NCBI RefSeq assembly: GCF_000576635.1
Contig: NZ_AVFL01000016.1
Span: 104,664-168,663 of the forward strand
Length of the DNA: 64,000 nt
Direction of reading: 5' to 3'
Source of the DNA: Skermanella stibiiresistens SB22
GTDB taxonomy: Bacteria > Pseudomonadota > Alphaproteobacteria > Azospirillales > Azospirillaceae
Both the position numbers and the translations under genes were made by a program. Positions 1 through 9,009 of this stretch are shown piece by piece (positions within the stretch are counted from its first letter, which is position 1; the number at the start of each line of letters is the position of its first letter). The notes beneath the pieces are model-generated. The model searched no databases, had not been told where the DNA came from, and saw only the letters and a program-made list of their open reading frames with translations.

Positions 1-125
1 TGTCCGAAGGATTTCGGGTAGCTTCCGACATGATGGTGCTTGGCGCTTCGCTCGAATGATCCGGCGGAGCCGGTTTGGGCGTCCCTTGCCTAACACCTCG
101 GAGGGCGAAGCGGCACCGCCGCCGG
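1..125. other. Window edge, no assignable gene
   Basis: Too little sequence is present to assign a gene. On the plus strand one frame is open from the window edge to a TGA at 57-59 and could be the last 18 codons of a gene entering from the left. On the minus strand an ATG at 30-32 could open a gene leaving the window. Neither has a recognisable protein match, and no ribosome binding site supports the minus-strand start. Confidence 0.3.
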
Positions 126-794
126 TTATTCCACCGTTTCCCGCGTCCTCTCGCGCTCCAGCGGCATGCCCCGGCTCTCGACCGGGCGGCGGTCGGGCGG
201 CGCCACGATGCCACCGGACACCACCATCTTGATCCCCTCCTCGACCGTCATCTCCAGCACGCGGAGGTCGGTGCGCGGGACGAACAGCAGGAAGCCGGAG
301 GTCGGGTTGGGCGTGGTCGGGACGAACACGTTGACCACCTCCTCGCCGGTCAGGTCCCTGACCTCGCCTTGGGTGGTGCCGCTGATGAAACCGATCGTCC
401 AGATGCCCCGCCGGGGATATTCCAGCAGCACGACCTCGCGGAAGGCGGCGGACTGGTTGGCCAGCACCGTCTCCATGATCTGCTTGGTGGCGGCGTAGAC
501 GCCGCGCACCACCGGCATGCGCGCCAGCACGGACTCGCCAGCGCGAACCACCAGACGGCCGATCACGCCGGCCGTCAAGGCGCCCGTCAGGGTCAAGGCC
601 ACCAGGACGATCACGACACCCAGGCCGGGAACGCTGAACGGCAAGTAGTTTTCCGGATTGTAGGTCGCCGGGATCAGCTGCGAGACGGCGGTGTCGATCA
701 GGTTGATCACCGCCCAGGCCAGGTAGAGCGTGATGGCGACCGGCGCCGTGACGAGGATGCCGGCCAGGAAATAGGCCCGCAGGCGGCCCATCAT
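126..794 (-). CDS. DUF502 family inner-membrane protein
   Basis: The protein belongs to the DUF502 family, whose biochemical role is unknown. With the ATG at 794 it is about 222 residues. Two hydrophobic segments near the N-terminus (residues about 5-27 and 48-75) place it in the inner membrane. They are followed by the conserved soluble part with a 'VPTTPNPTSGFL' motif that is typical of the family. The frame stays open upstream to an ATG at 953, which would add a 53-residue low-complexity N-terminus. I prefer 794 because homologues begin just before the first membrane segment. It is transcribed away from the Crp/Fnr gene at 1104. Family call is secure; the start is not. Confidence 0.85.
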   Translation of the reverse strand: MMGRLRAYFLAGILVTAPVAITLYLAWAVINLIDTAVSQLIPATYNPENYLPFSVPGLGVVIVLVALTLTGALTAGVIGRLVVRAGESVLARMPVVRGVYAATKQIMETVLANQSAAFREVVLLEYPRRGIWTIGFISGTTQGEVRDLTGEEVVNVFVPTTPNPTSGFLLFVPRTDLRVLEMTVEEGIKMVVSGGIVAPPDRRPVESRGMPLERERTRETVE

Positions 795-1103
795 GCCGAT
801 CCTGAGTGGCTTGGCGGCTTTTCCGGACGCGGCGGCCTGTGTGTCGGCTGGCTTGATGGTTTTTTCGGGGAGCACGGGCTTAACCTGACCTGGGAGGTTG
901 ATCGATGATGGGCCGGACGCCCCGATGGCACAATGTTTTGTTGGGCGGCCCATTGGACGTTAGGTGGGCTTGATTGGCCGCTCTTGATAAAATTGGTTCA
1001 ACTTGCAAGCATACAATGGGTCTCCCCATCAAGGGGAGGGGTCGCGGGCCGCGACGGGGTGCGCTATCCTTCATAGACCGTCATATGCCCGGAGAGTTCA
1101 GCC
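795..1103. other. Divergent intergenic region
   Basis: This region lies between the divergent DUF502 and Crp/Fnr genes and should hold both promoters. If the DUF502 protein starts at 953, the first half is coding. I see an AT-richer patch at about 963-1020 but no promoter hexamers or dyad that I would call. Confidence 0.4.
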
Positions 1104-1802
1104 GTGTCCGAAACGCAGGTCGCATCGCTCGACCGGATCGATCTGCTGGCGTCGCTGACGCCGGACGAAAGGTCGGCCATCGTCCGCCAGTGCGGCTGGC
1201 GCCGCTACAAGGCGGACGAACAGATCATCGACCACCTCAGCGAGACGCGGGACGCCTGCTTGGTTGTCGAGGGCCGGGTGCGCGTCGTGATGTTCTCCAT
1301 GTCGGGGCGCGAGATCAGCTTCGACGACGTTTCCGCCGGCGGCTATATCGGCGAGTTGTCGGCGGTGGACGGCGAGCCCCGGTCGGCGACGGTGGTGGCG
1401 CTGACCGACACGCTGATCGCCTTCGTACCTCCTCGGCTGTTCCAGGAGATCGTCACCACCCATCCCAAGGTGGCGCTGCTGTTCATGCGGCGGCTGGCGG
1501 CGATCATCCGCCGCGCCACCGGCCGGATCATGGACCTCAGCACACTGGGCGCCAACAACAGGGTCCACGCGGAACTGGTGCGTCTCGCCAAGCCCGGACT
1601 GAAAGCGGACAACACGGCGGAGATCTCGCCGATCCCGGTCCATGGCGACATCGCCAGCCGGGTCAGCACGACGCGCGAGACTGTGGCCCGGGTCTTGAGC
1701 GATCTGTCGCGGAGCGGCATCGTCGAGCGGCGCAGCCACGCGCTCGTCGTTAAGGATTATACGCGATTGGTCGATATGGTGGAGGAAGTCCGGGGCGAGT
1801 GA
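1104..1802 (+). CDS. Crp/Fnr family transcriptional regulator
   Basis: This is a two-domain regulator of 232 residues. The N-terminal cyclic-nucleotide-binding-like domain spans about residues 10-130, including a 'GGYIGELSAVDGEPRSATV' segment that corresponds to the phosphate-binding cassette of cAMP-binding relatives. The C-terminal Crp-type winged helix spans about 150-220, with the recognition helix around 'SRVSTTRETVARVLSDL'. It has no N-terminal Fnr-type cysteine cluster, so oxygen sensing through an iron-sulfur cluster is unlikely. The start is GTG, chosen because GGAGAG at 1091-1096 sits seven bases upstream. The gene is 37 bp before the Kef-type antiporter on the same strand, so it may co-transcribe with and control it. 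The ligand is unknown. Confidence 0.9.
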   Translation: MSETQVASLDRIDLLASLTPDERSAIVRQCGWRRYKADEQIIDHLSETRDACLVVEGRVRVVMFSMSGREISFDDVSAGGYIGELSAVDGEPRSATVVALTDTLIAFVPPRLFQEIVTTHPKVALLFMRRLAAIIRRATGRIMDLSTLGANNRVHAELVRLAKPGLKADNTAEISPIPVHGDIASRVSTTRETVARVLSDLSRSGIVERRSHALVVKDYTRLVDMVEEVRGE

Positions 1803-1839
1803 TACGCGTCCGCCACAGTCCGTCGCCACCGAGCCGCGC

Positions 1840-3597
1840 ATGCACGCCAATCAAAGCCTTCAAGACGTCCTGATCATCCTCGCCGCCGCCGTCCTGGTGG
1901 TTCCCATCTTCCAAAGGCTGCGGTCCAGCCCCGTGCTGGGCTATCTGGTCGCTGGAACCCTGATCGGACCCGCCGGCATGGCGATCGTGTCCGATGTCCA
2001 CGGCGTCACGGTGCTGGCGAATTTCGGCGTCGTGTTCCTGCTGTTCACGATCGGGCTTGAACTGTCGATCGAGCGGCTCAAGGCGATTCGGCTCCATGTC
2101 TTCGGCTTGGGCGGCTTGCAGGTCATCCTCACCGCCGCGCTGTTCTATCTGGGCGCCCGCTGGCTCGGCCAGCCACGGGAGGCGGCCGCCATCCTGGCCG
2201 GTGGGCTGGCTCTGTCGTCCACCGCCATCGTGCTGCAGATCCTGGTCGAGCGGGGCGAGCTGTCGACCCGGCATGGCCGGCTGTCGTTCGCCGTGCTGCT
2301 GCTCCAGGACTTGGCGGTCGTCCCGCTGCTGACGCTGGTGCCCCTGCTGGCCGCCGGCGGGACCCGGCTGGCCGGCGCGCTGGGCATAGCGGCGCTGAAG
2401 GCGATCGGTGTGCTGGTCATCATCGTGGTGGTGGGGCGTCTGATCCTGCGGCCGGCGCTGCGCGTGGTCGCGGCCGCCAAATCACCCGAACTGTTCACCA
2501 GCGTCACGCTGCTGGTGGTGCTCAGCGTCGGTTACCTGACCGAGTTGGCGGGACTGTCGATGGCGCTCGGAGCGTTCCTCGCCGGCCTGCTGATCGCGGA
2601 GACGGAGTTCCGACATCAGGTCGAGGGCGACATACAGCCCTTCCGCGGCATCCTGCTGGCCCTGTTCTTCATGACTGTCGGCATGACCATCGACCTGGGG
2701 CTGATCGTCGGGCAGGCGCCCTTGGTGCTGGCGCTGGTCGCGGCGCTGGTTTTGGGCAAGGCCGTCGTGACCGGCCTGCTGTGCCGCGCTTTCGGCTTTC
2801 CCTTCGCGGTCGCGGCGCATGTCGGCCTGAGCCTGGGACAGGGCGGCGAATTCGCCTTCGTGTTGTTCAGCCTCGCGATGACGGTGGGCGTCCTGTCACC
2901 GGCGACCGGCCAGCTGATGCTGGCGGTGGTGGCGCTGAGCATGGCGCTGACGCCATTCCTGATGGCGGCGGGGCGGCTGCTCGCCAAGGCGCTGTCACCC
3001 CGGATCGTGCCGGCGGAACTCCGTCGGCTGGAGGGCGACGCCCGCGACTTCAAGGGACACGTGATCATCGCGGGCTTCGGCCGGGTCGGCCAGACCATCG
3101 CCCGGCTGCTCGACGCGCAAAGACTGCCTTACATGGCGTTCGATCTGGAGCCGTCGCGGGTCGCGGAAGGACGGGCGCGCGGGCTGCCGATCTACTATGG
3201 CGACGCCAGCCGGGCGGAGGTGCTGCGGGCCGCCGGGATCGACCGCGCCCGCGCGGCGGTGGTGACGCTGGACCAGCCACAGGCGGCGGAGCGGGCGGTC
3301 GAGGCGATCCGCAGGCTATGCCCGATGTTGGACATCCACGCCCGGGCGCGCGATCACGAACATCAGGTCCATCTGCGCGCGTCCGGCGCCACCCATGTGG
3401 TGCCGGAGATGATGGAGGGAAGCCTGCGGCTTGGCGGCCTGCTGCTCCGCTCGCTCGGCAGGTCGTCCGAAGAGGTGGCCGAGGTGCTGGAGGAGTTCCG
3501 TGTCGAAGCCTACGCCAAGCTGACCAACCTGATCCCACCCAAGCCGGATCCAGCGCCGACCACCTCACCCGAGGAGAGGAAACGCGGAGCAAGGTAA
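1840..3597 (+). CDS. Kef/YbaL-type monovalent cation:proton antiporter (CPA2)
   Basis: This 585-residue inner-membrane protein exchanges K+ or Na+ for protons, by analogy with KefB/KefC and YbaL of the CPA2 family. Residues 1 to about 385 form 12-13 hydrophobic helices of the Na+/H+ exchanger domain. A cytosolic TrkA-N (RCK) domain starts at about residue 405, with a Rossmann glycine motif in 'IIAGFGRVGQ', and would bind NAD(H) to gate transport. The last 30 residues are a Pro/Lys-rich tail. Length is normal for the family. The ribosome binding site before the ATG is poor, which would fit translational coupling to the regulator 37 bp upstream. Which ion it carries cannot be read from sequence. 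Confidence 0.9.
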   Translation: MHANQSLQDVLIILAAAVLVVPIFQRLRSSPVLGYLVAGTLIGPAGMAIVSDVHGVTVLANFGVVFLLFTIGLELSIERLKAIRLHVFGLGGLQVILTAALFYLGARWLGQPREAAAILAGGLALSSTAIVLQILVERGELSTRHGRLSFAVLLLQDLAVVPLLTLVPLLAAGGTRLAGALGIAALKAIGVLVIIVVVGRLILRPALRVVAAAKSPELFTSVTLLVVLSVGYLTELAGLSMALGAFLAGLLIAETEFRHQVEGDIQPFRGILLALFFMTVGMTIDLGLIVGQAPLVLALVAALVLGKAVVTGLLCRAFGFPFAVAAHVGLSLGQGGEFAFVLFSLAMTVGVLSPATGQLMLAVVALSMALTPFLMAAGRLLAKALSPRIVPAELRRLEGDARDFKGHVIIAGFGRVGQTIARLLDAQRLPYMAFDLEPSRVAEGRARGLPIYYGDASRAEVLRAAGIDRARAAVVTLDQPQAAERAVEAIRRLCPMLDIHARARDHEHQVHLRASGATHVVPEMMEGSLRLGGLLLRSLGRSSEEVAEVLEEFRVEAYAKLTNLIPPKPDPAPTTSPEERKRGAR

Positions 3598-3721
3598 GCT
3601 CACCCGATCACTTGGAACAGGACGGATCACGGGGTCATGAAGCCTTCGAAGGACGTCGCTCCAAAGGGGTAGTTCTTCTGAAGACGCTTGGCGAATGCCA
3701 GCATTTACGGGTCATTAACCG

Positions 3722-3746
3722 GGAATCAGCTTAATGGGGACACGTT
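3722..3746 (+). promoter_or_regulatory. EcfG-like promoter (GGAAT-N16-CGTT)
   Basis: GGAAT at 3722-3726 and CGTT at 3743-3746 are separated by 16 bases. This is one base off the general-stress promoter consensus of alphaproteobacteria, GGAAC-N16/17-CGTT. It ends 26 bp before the ATG of the small gene at 3773, a normal distance. The match is seen in the sequence; the function is inferred. Confidence 0.5.
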
Positions 3747-3772
3747 CAACATGAGCCGAAGGGCCAGCCGCC

Positions 3773-3988
3773 ATGCGTACTCCGATCATCGCCTCCGAAC
3801 TCCGTTCCGCCTGCCGAGTGCATGCGCGCCTGTTGGACAGCTTCATCGAACTGACCCGCGCCGAACTCGATCGGCAGTCCTGCTCGTTCGCGCAGGAGAG
3901 TCTTCGGGAGACGCTTGAACTGATGCGCTCGGACCGCAAGGCCTATGGCGCCTTGGGCGGGCTGATCGCGGTCAACGACGCGGCGTGA
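3773..3988 (+). CDS. Small hypothetical protein (71 aa)
   Basis: I do not recognise this protein. It is 71 residues, mostly predicted alpha-helical and amphipathic (residues about 5-55), with no signal peptide, membrane segment or metal-binding motif. It lies alone between the antiporter gene and the convergent DUF2934 gene. The ribosome binding site is weak, so the call rests on the codon-like pattern and on the EcfG-like promoter that ends 26 bp upstream. If that promoter is real, the gene is a general-stress gene. It could also be a chance reading frame. Confidence 0.5.
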   Translation: MRTPIIASELRSACRVHARLLDSFIELTRAELDRQSCSFAQESLRETLELMRSDRKAYGALGGLIAVNDAA

Positions 3989-4048
3989 CCCCGACGACGC
4001 CCGGCCCTTTCGACGGTTATCGGTTTGAAGCCTTTCCCCCGACCGGCC

Positions 4049-4456
4049 CTATTCCTTGGCCTTCTTCCGGGCGCGCGCCGGTTTGGACGCCTCCGGAGCG
4101 CTAGACCCAGCGGGTTCCGGCTCTCCCGCTGGGGCGGTCTTGGCGGCGGGCGCACGGCGGGCACGTGTTTTCTTAGGCAGTGGCTGCTCTTCCGACTGGT
4201 TGGTCGGACCGCCGGTATCCTCCCCCAGAGTCTCCGCGGCGAGCAGCGGCTCGACCGGCTCGGAATGAACCACGGTGTCGTCGCCGCCCTGTGACGGGTT
4301 TGGCATCAGAGCCTGGCTCTGGTTGTCCTCGATCGCGATCTCCTCCTTGGCAAGCACCCAATGGTCCGCGTCGCGGCCCTCGGGGCATCCCTCGCGCCGC
4401 CAAATCTCGTAGGCGCGTTGCTCCACCCGCTTTTCAACGTCGTCGATCAAGCTCAT
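4049..4456 (-). CDS. DUF2934 domain protein
   Basis: This 135-residue protein carries a DUF2934 domain at about residues 8-45, recognised by the 'AYEIWRREGCPEGRDADHW' pattern. The rest is a low-complexity tail rich in Pro, Ala and Lys, ending in a basic stretch. The function of DUF2934 is unknown; such genes are common in alphaproteobacteria and are often stress-induced. A ribosome binding site (GGGAGAGC) lies eight bases before the ATG. An EcfG-type promoter site lies 115 bp upstream, between this gene and the histidine kinase gene on the same strand, so it probably has its own stress-controlled promoter. Confidence 0.8.
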   Translation of the reverse strand: MSLIDDVEKRVEQRAYEIWRREGCPEGRDADHWVLAKEEIAIEDNQSQALMPNPSQGGDDTVVHSEPVEPLLAAETLGEDTGGPTNQSEEQPLPKKTRARRAPAAKTAPAGEPEPAGSSAPEASKPARARKKAKE

Positions 4457-4570
4457 TTGAGGCAGCTCTCCCTTGGCCGGTTTCCGGCAATCCTGACAAT
4501 TCCATCGCTAGGTCCCCCGGGGCAGCGCGCCACGAACGCTTCGCGCCGAACCAGTCGGTTGTCCGACGCT

Positions 4571-4595
4571 AACGGACAGGGAAAGCCCCGGTTCC
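4571..4595 (-). promoter_or_regulatory. EcfG-type promoter (GGAAC-N16-CGTT)
   Basis: On the minus strand GGAAC (4591-4595) is followed after exactly 16 bases by CGTT (4571-4574), a perfect match to the alphaproteobacterial general-stress promoter. It lies directly after the stop codon of the histidine kinase gene and points at the DUF2934 gene, leaving a leader of roughly 105 bases. Confidence 0.65.
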
Positions 4596-4596
4596 C

Positions 4597-7305
4597 TCAC
4601 CATCCCGCGGTTGATTCCACTTCGGCGCCGGAACCCTGACCGGCGCCATCCTCCCCATCGCGGGCGCTGGTCAGGCGCGCGATGATCTCGCCCAGTTGAC
4701 GCCAGTCCACCGGCTTGGTCAGGCAGGCGTCGAAGCCAATGGCCTGGATCCGCTCGGACCGTGGCGGCATGGCGTCGGCGGTGAGCGCCACCAAGGGCAG
4801 GTCGCGCCAAGGCACTTCCATAGCCCGAACGCGCAATGCCGCCTCCTCGCCGGTCATCATCGGCATGTGAAGGTCCATGATCACGATGTCGTGGACGCCG
4901 CGGCCGATCTCCTCGATGACGCGCAGGCCGTTCTCCACCGCCATGACATCATGACCCATGCGCCGCAACATGGTGGTCACCAGCAGCCGGTTGAGGTCGT
5001 TGTCCTCCGCCAGCAGGACGCGCCTGGGCGTGGCGGTCACCGGCACCTCCTCGGCGGGCGGCGCCGTGTCCCGGGAGGCCGGGTCCCGCGACGTCGCGCG
5101 CCCCAGCCGGACGGTGAACCAGAACGTCGATCCGACATCCGGCACGCTGGTGACGCCGATGGCGCCGCCCATGCCCTCCACCAGCCGCTTGCAGATCGCG
5201 AGACCGAGGCCGGTCCCCCCGAAACGCCGGGTGGTCGAGGCGTCCGCCTGGGAGAACGGCTCGAACAGGTGCTCCCGCTGCTCCTCGCCGATGCCGATGC
5301 CGGTATCGGAAACCTCGAACATCACGCGGAGGACCTCGGCGCCGGGATCCGCCACGGTGACGCGGATCCCGATGCGTCCATGCTGGGTGAACTTGACGGC
5401 GTTGCCGACCAGGTTCCACAGCACCTGCCGCAGCCGGACCGGATCGCCGCGGACATCGTCCAGGTTCCGGCGCTCCAAGTCATCCGAGACGACGGCGAAT
5501 TCCAGCCGCTTGCCCTCCGTCAGCCTCGCGAAGAGCGAGGCCACCTCGTGGGTCACCGAGCTCAGCTTGAAATCCACCTCCTCGAAATGGAGTTGCCCCG
5601 CCTCGATCTTGGAGAAGTCCAGAATGTCGTTCAGCACCGTCATCAGGGTCTCGGCCGAGCCGCGCATGATGCCTAGCCATTGGTTCTGCTCGTCCGTCAG
5701 GCCCGTGTCGGCCAGGAGATCCATGGTGCCGAGCACGCCGGTCATGGGGGTGCGGAGTTCATGGCTCATGATCGCCAGGAACTGCGACTTGGCGAGGTTC
5801 GCCGACTCGGCGGCGGCGCGCGCGCGCCGCATCTCCAGCTCGGCCTCGACCTCGCCGGTGACGTCGCGGCCGACGCCGCGATAGCCGACGAAGACGCCCG
5901 CGTCGTCGAACACCGGCTTGCCACTGCTGGCGAGGTGGCGGACCGATCCGTCCGGCGCCACGATCCTATACGTGAAGTCGCGGATCGGCCGGCGCGCCGC
6001 TATGTCGGCGGCGTAGGTCTCCCAGCCGGGCAGCTCGGTCGGATCGACCTCCGCGGCGCGCAATTCCTCCCGGCTGGCACCGATGAACATCTCCGGACCG
6101 GCGCCCGTCAGCGCGATCCCCTTGGAGATGTAGGTGAAGCGATTGTCCGGACCGGTTTCCCAGAACCAGTCGCTGGACACCTCGGCCATGTCGCGGAAGC
6201 GGGCCTCGCTGTCGCGGTGGCTCTTTTCCCGCCGCTCGATGCTGTCGGCCATGTCGTTGAAGGCGACGGCCAGCTCCCGCAACTCGGCTTCGGGAGGCAC
6301 GTGGGCGCGCACCGACAAATCGCCGCGCCCCAGCCGCGCCGCCACCTCCCGCAGCCGGTCCAGCCGGCGCACGATGAGCACCTCCCCCGCGACGATGGCG
6401 GCGATCAGCGACGCCACCGTCGCCAGGACCAGGGTGACGAGACTGACGACGCGTTGCCGGTCGACCCGCGCCAGGACCGTCGCCCGCTCCAGCCCGACCG
6501 CCAAGCGCGCGTTGGTACCGGGCAGCGGCACATGGGCGTACAAGCGCTGGACACCGGAGTCGTCCACCGTCTCGAAGCGGCCTTCCGCCGTCCCCAGCAT
6601 CGCGGCGACCAGGGGGTTTCCGCCGGCTGGCTGGCCGACCGGCGCCGGGCCGGGGGGGACCTCCGCGAGCAGCGTGCCCTTGCCATCGATCAGGACGAGG
6701 CTCAAGCCCGTTCCGCCGACCGTCCGCTCCGCCATCCGGTGGAGCCAGTCGATGTCGACCGCCGCCATCGCGATACCCGCGATCGGCCCGTCCGGCCCCC
6801 GGAACGCCAACGCGGTGGCGAGGACGGGCCGGCGGCTGACGCGGCCGATCAGATAGTCGCTGACGACGAACTCGCCACCCGCCAAGGCTCGCTGAAAATA
6901 ATCGCGCTCCGCCATGCTGAGATTGTGACCGGAGGGTTGGTCGCTGCAAGGCACCCGGCCGTCCGGAGTGGCGAACCAGATGGAGGTGACGCCGGGATAG
7001 TGATCGCGGATCTGGCCCAGCATCTCGTCGCAAGCACCCGCCTGGAACTCCCTCAGCGTGGGAATGGCGCTCAACACCTCCAGCAGGCCCCGCACCTGCC
7101 CCAGCACCTCGGCCTGCCTGACGGCGGCCTGACGCGCCACCGCCCTGATCCCTTCATGGGCCTCGGCCAGGACGTCGTCCCGCTGGCGCCCCAGCTGGGT
7201 GAGCACCAGGATGGACAGGGGGATCAATCCGCAGGCGACGAGAAGCACCAGACGCACCCGCAGCCCGAACAAAACTCCCCATATCAGATCGGCTTTGATC
7301 GGCAT
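4597..7305 (-). CDS. Hybrid sensor histidine kinase/response regulator
   Basis: This membrane-bound hybrid kinase should sense an extracytoplasmic signal and autophosphorylate. Numbering is from an upstream in-frame TTG at 7341; I prefer the ATG at 7305, 12 codons later, preceded by purine-rich GAAGGCGCAGGA. Domains in order: membrane segment (28-50), a periplasmic Cache-like domain (about 55-290), second membrane segment (297-323), HAMP (324-373), PAS (about 380-500), HisKA with His527 in 'SHELRTPM', HATPase with N-box near Asn647, 'DTGIGIG' at 679-685 and 'GGTGLGLA' at 708-715, and a receiver domain (775-890) with Asp823 in 'IMDLHMP' and Lys876. All catalytic residues are present. There is no separate output protein beside it, so its partner is unknown. 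Confidence 0.93.
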   Translation of the reverse strand: MPIKADLIWGVLFGLRVRLVLLVACGLIPLSILVLTQLGRQRDDVLAEAHEGIRAVARQAAVRQAEVLGQVRGLLEVLSAIPTLREFQAGACDEMLGQIRDHYPGVTSIWFATPDGRVPCSDQPSGHNLSMAERDYFQRALAGGEFVVSDYLIGRVSRRPVLATALAFRGPDGPIAGIAMAAVDIDWLHRMAERTVGGTGLSLVLIDGKGTLLAEVPPGPAPVGQPAGGNPLVAAMLGTAEGRFETVDDSGVQRLYAHVPLPGTNARLAVGLERATVLARVDRQRVVSLVTLVLATVASLIAAIVAGEVLIVRRLDRLREVAARLGRGDLSVRAHVPPEAELRELAVAFNDMADSIERREKSHRDSEARFRDMAEVSSDWFWETGPDNRFTYISKGIALTGAGPEMFIGASREELRAAEVDPTELPGWETYAADIAARRPIRDFTYRIVAPDGSVRHLASSGKPVFDDAGVFVGYRGVGRDVTGEVEAELEMRRARAAAESANLAKSQFLAIMSHELRTPMTGVLGTMDLLADTGLTDEQNQWLGIMRGSAETLMTVLNDILDFSKIEAGQLHFEEVDFKLSSVTHEVASLFARLTEGKRLEFAVVSDDLERRNLDDVRGDPVRLRQVLWNLVGNAVKFTQHGRIGIRVTVADPGAEVLRVMFEVSDTGIGIGEEQREHLFEPFSQADASTTRRFGGTGLGLAICKRLVEGMGGAIGVTSVPDVGSTFWFTVRLGRATSRDPASRDTAPPAEEVPVTATPRRVLLAEDNDLNRLLVTTMLRRMGHDVMAVENGLRVIEEIGRGVHDIVIMDLHMPMMTGEEAALRVRAMEVPWRDLPLVALTADAMPPRSERIQAIGFDACLTKPVDWRQLGEIIARLTSARDGEDGAGQGSGAEVESTAGW

Positions 7306-7668
7306 TCCTGCGCCTTCAGCGTTCTGGAACCGGTGCCCCAAGACCGAGTTGACTGGTTTTATGACATATTTCAGACGACTTAGGCTACCTCAGATGTCTA
7401 GAGACAAAAAGACTTCCATCATGATGTCCACCTCACATCCTGATAAGAAGTGTTGATGACCATTGCGAATGTCGGAGGATGGTTGCGATCAAGTCCACAA
7501 GCCATGTCTTGGCAATGTCGTGGCGCAATCGAGATCAATAAAACGAAATATTGAGGATAATCACGGAACCTTAGTAAATAGAATTTAGATCGAATACTCA
7601 TTCATGGGTCATAACTCGCCATAACTATGGATTTTCAAATCTCGCGAGATCGTCCACACCATTGATCA
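7306..7668. other. AT-rich intergenic region
   Basis: This region between two minus-strand genes is clearly more AT-rich than its surroundings, especially 7370-7650. It should contain the histidine kinase promoter and the end of the MFS transcript. I see no convincing terminator hairpin or operator, and the short open frames in it look random. Confidence 0.4.
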
Positions 7669-9009
7669 TCAGTCCGCATTACCCTGGGACTCGAGCGCTC
7701 CGGTGATCCTGGCGCGACCCAGCCAAGTCCACAGCCACGCCAGCATCGCCAAACCGGCGCCGATGGCCAGCGGTAGCCGAAGCCCCAGGTGTTCCGACGC
7801 GACCCCCATGACCAGGGCACCGATCGCCGGGCCGCCGCGGAAGATCACGCCATAGAGGCTGAGCACCCTGCCCCGCATCTCGGTGGCGACGGAGAGTTGA
7901 AGGAGGGTCTGGGTCCCGACGCCGGTGACCACCATGCAGGCCCCGAGCACCGCCAGCGCTGGCAACGCGATCCACCAGCGATCGGTCGCGACGAAGGCCA
8001 GCAAGGCCAGCGCCAGCACCAGCGTGTTGCCCAAGGCGATGTTCGTCAGGCCGGCGGGGTCGCTCCGGCGGACCAGCCAGAGGCCGCCAAGGACCGCTCC
8101 CGCTCCCACGGTGGAGGTCAGCACCGCCAATCCGTCGGCGCCCGACGCGAAGACCGCCGCGGCGAAGCCCGGCAGCAGTTCCACAACGGGTCGGACACAC
8201 ATGCAAACGATGATGAGCAGGAGCATCATCGGCGCTATTCCCGGATGGGAAGCGGTATAGCGGATGCCATCGCCGACATCGCCGAGCAGCGACCGGCGCG
8301 CCGCCGGAAACTCCTGCCGCTCTCCCGTGACGCGGATGAAGGACAGCGAGACCAGGAACAGCGCGAAGCTGACGGCGTTGGCCGCGAACGCGGCGGAGAT
8401 GCCGCCGGCCACGATCATCACCCCCGCGACCGCCGGCCCAACGAAGCGCGCGGAGTTGAAGATGATCGAGTTGATCGCGACCGCGGCCGAGAGGTCCTCG
8501 CGCTTGACCAGGCTGGGGATCAGGGCCAGCCGCGCCGGCTGATTGAACCCCGCGATCACGCCGAGCGCCACCGTCAGAGCGAAGAGCGAGGCGATGTCGA
8601 TGAGATCCAAGTATGTCAGGATGAAGAGCACGATCGACTGGAGCATCGCCAGCGTTTGGCTGACCTTGGTCACCCGCAGCCTGTCCCACCGGTCCGCTAC
8701 CGCGCCCGCGAAGGGACCGACGAGGACGGTCGGAAACAGATCGGCGAAAGCCATGGCGCCAAGCCAGGCGCCCGATCCGGTCAGCTGCCAGGTCAGCCAG
8801 CCAACGGCTATCCTCTGCATCCAGGTGCCGATCAGCGACACCGCGTTACCGGCGGTGTAGATGCCATAGTTCGGATTGCGGAGGGCTCTGACGACGCCGC
8901 CAAAACCGGCAGGGGATTTGGTCGGGGGAGTTATCGGTCGCAAGGGCTGTCTGGCTCCGGGGCGGCGGGGCGGGAAGCGTCCCAGGGGAAGTTCGAGGGC
9001 GCCCATCAT
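7669..9009 (-). CDS. MFS transporter (EntS/MFS_3-like exporter)
   Basis: This major facilitator superfamily protein has about 12 hydrophobic segments and belongs to the group of EntS-like exporters, recognised by 'GNAVSLIGTWMQRIAVGWL' near the N-terminus, and by the cytosolic loop motif 'GAVADRWDRLRV'. It probably exports a small molecule using the proton gradient; the substrate is unknown. The frame is open to 9057, but I chose the ATG at 9009 because GGGGG lies seven bases before it. The product is then 446 residues, normal for the family, with an extra basic, Pro-rich stretch before the first helix. It is divergent from the response regulator at 9419. Confidence 0.88.
   Translation of the reverse strand: MMGALELPLGRFPPRRPGARQPLRPITPPTKSPAGFGGVVRALRNPNYGIYTAGNAVSLIGTWMQRIAVGWLTWQLTGSGAWLGAMAFADLFPTVLVGPFAGAVADRWDRLRVTKVSQTLAMLQSIVLFILTYLDLIDIASLFALTVALGVIAGFNQPARLALIPSLVKREDLSAAVAINSIIFNSARFVGPAVAGVMIVAGGISAAFAANAVSFALFLVSLSFIRVTGERQEFPAARRSLLGDVGDGIRYTASHPGIAPMMLLLIIVCMCVRPVVELLPGFAAAVFASGADGLAVLTSTVGAGAVLGGLWLVRRSDPAGLTNIALGNTLVLALALLAFVATDRWWIALPALAVLGACMVVTGVGTQTLLQLSVATEMRGRVLSLYGVIFRGGPAIGALVMGVASEHLGLRLPLAIGAGLAMLAWLWTWLGRARITGALESQGNAD

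Noticed and set aside
7326..7350. GGAAC-N16-AGTT on the plus strand
   Set aside because: It lies at the very start of the minus-strand histidine kinase gene and has no plus-strand gene behind it; it also misses the C of CGTT.
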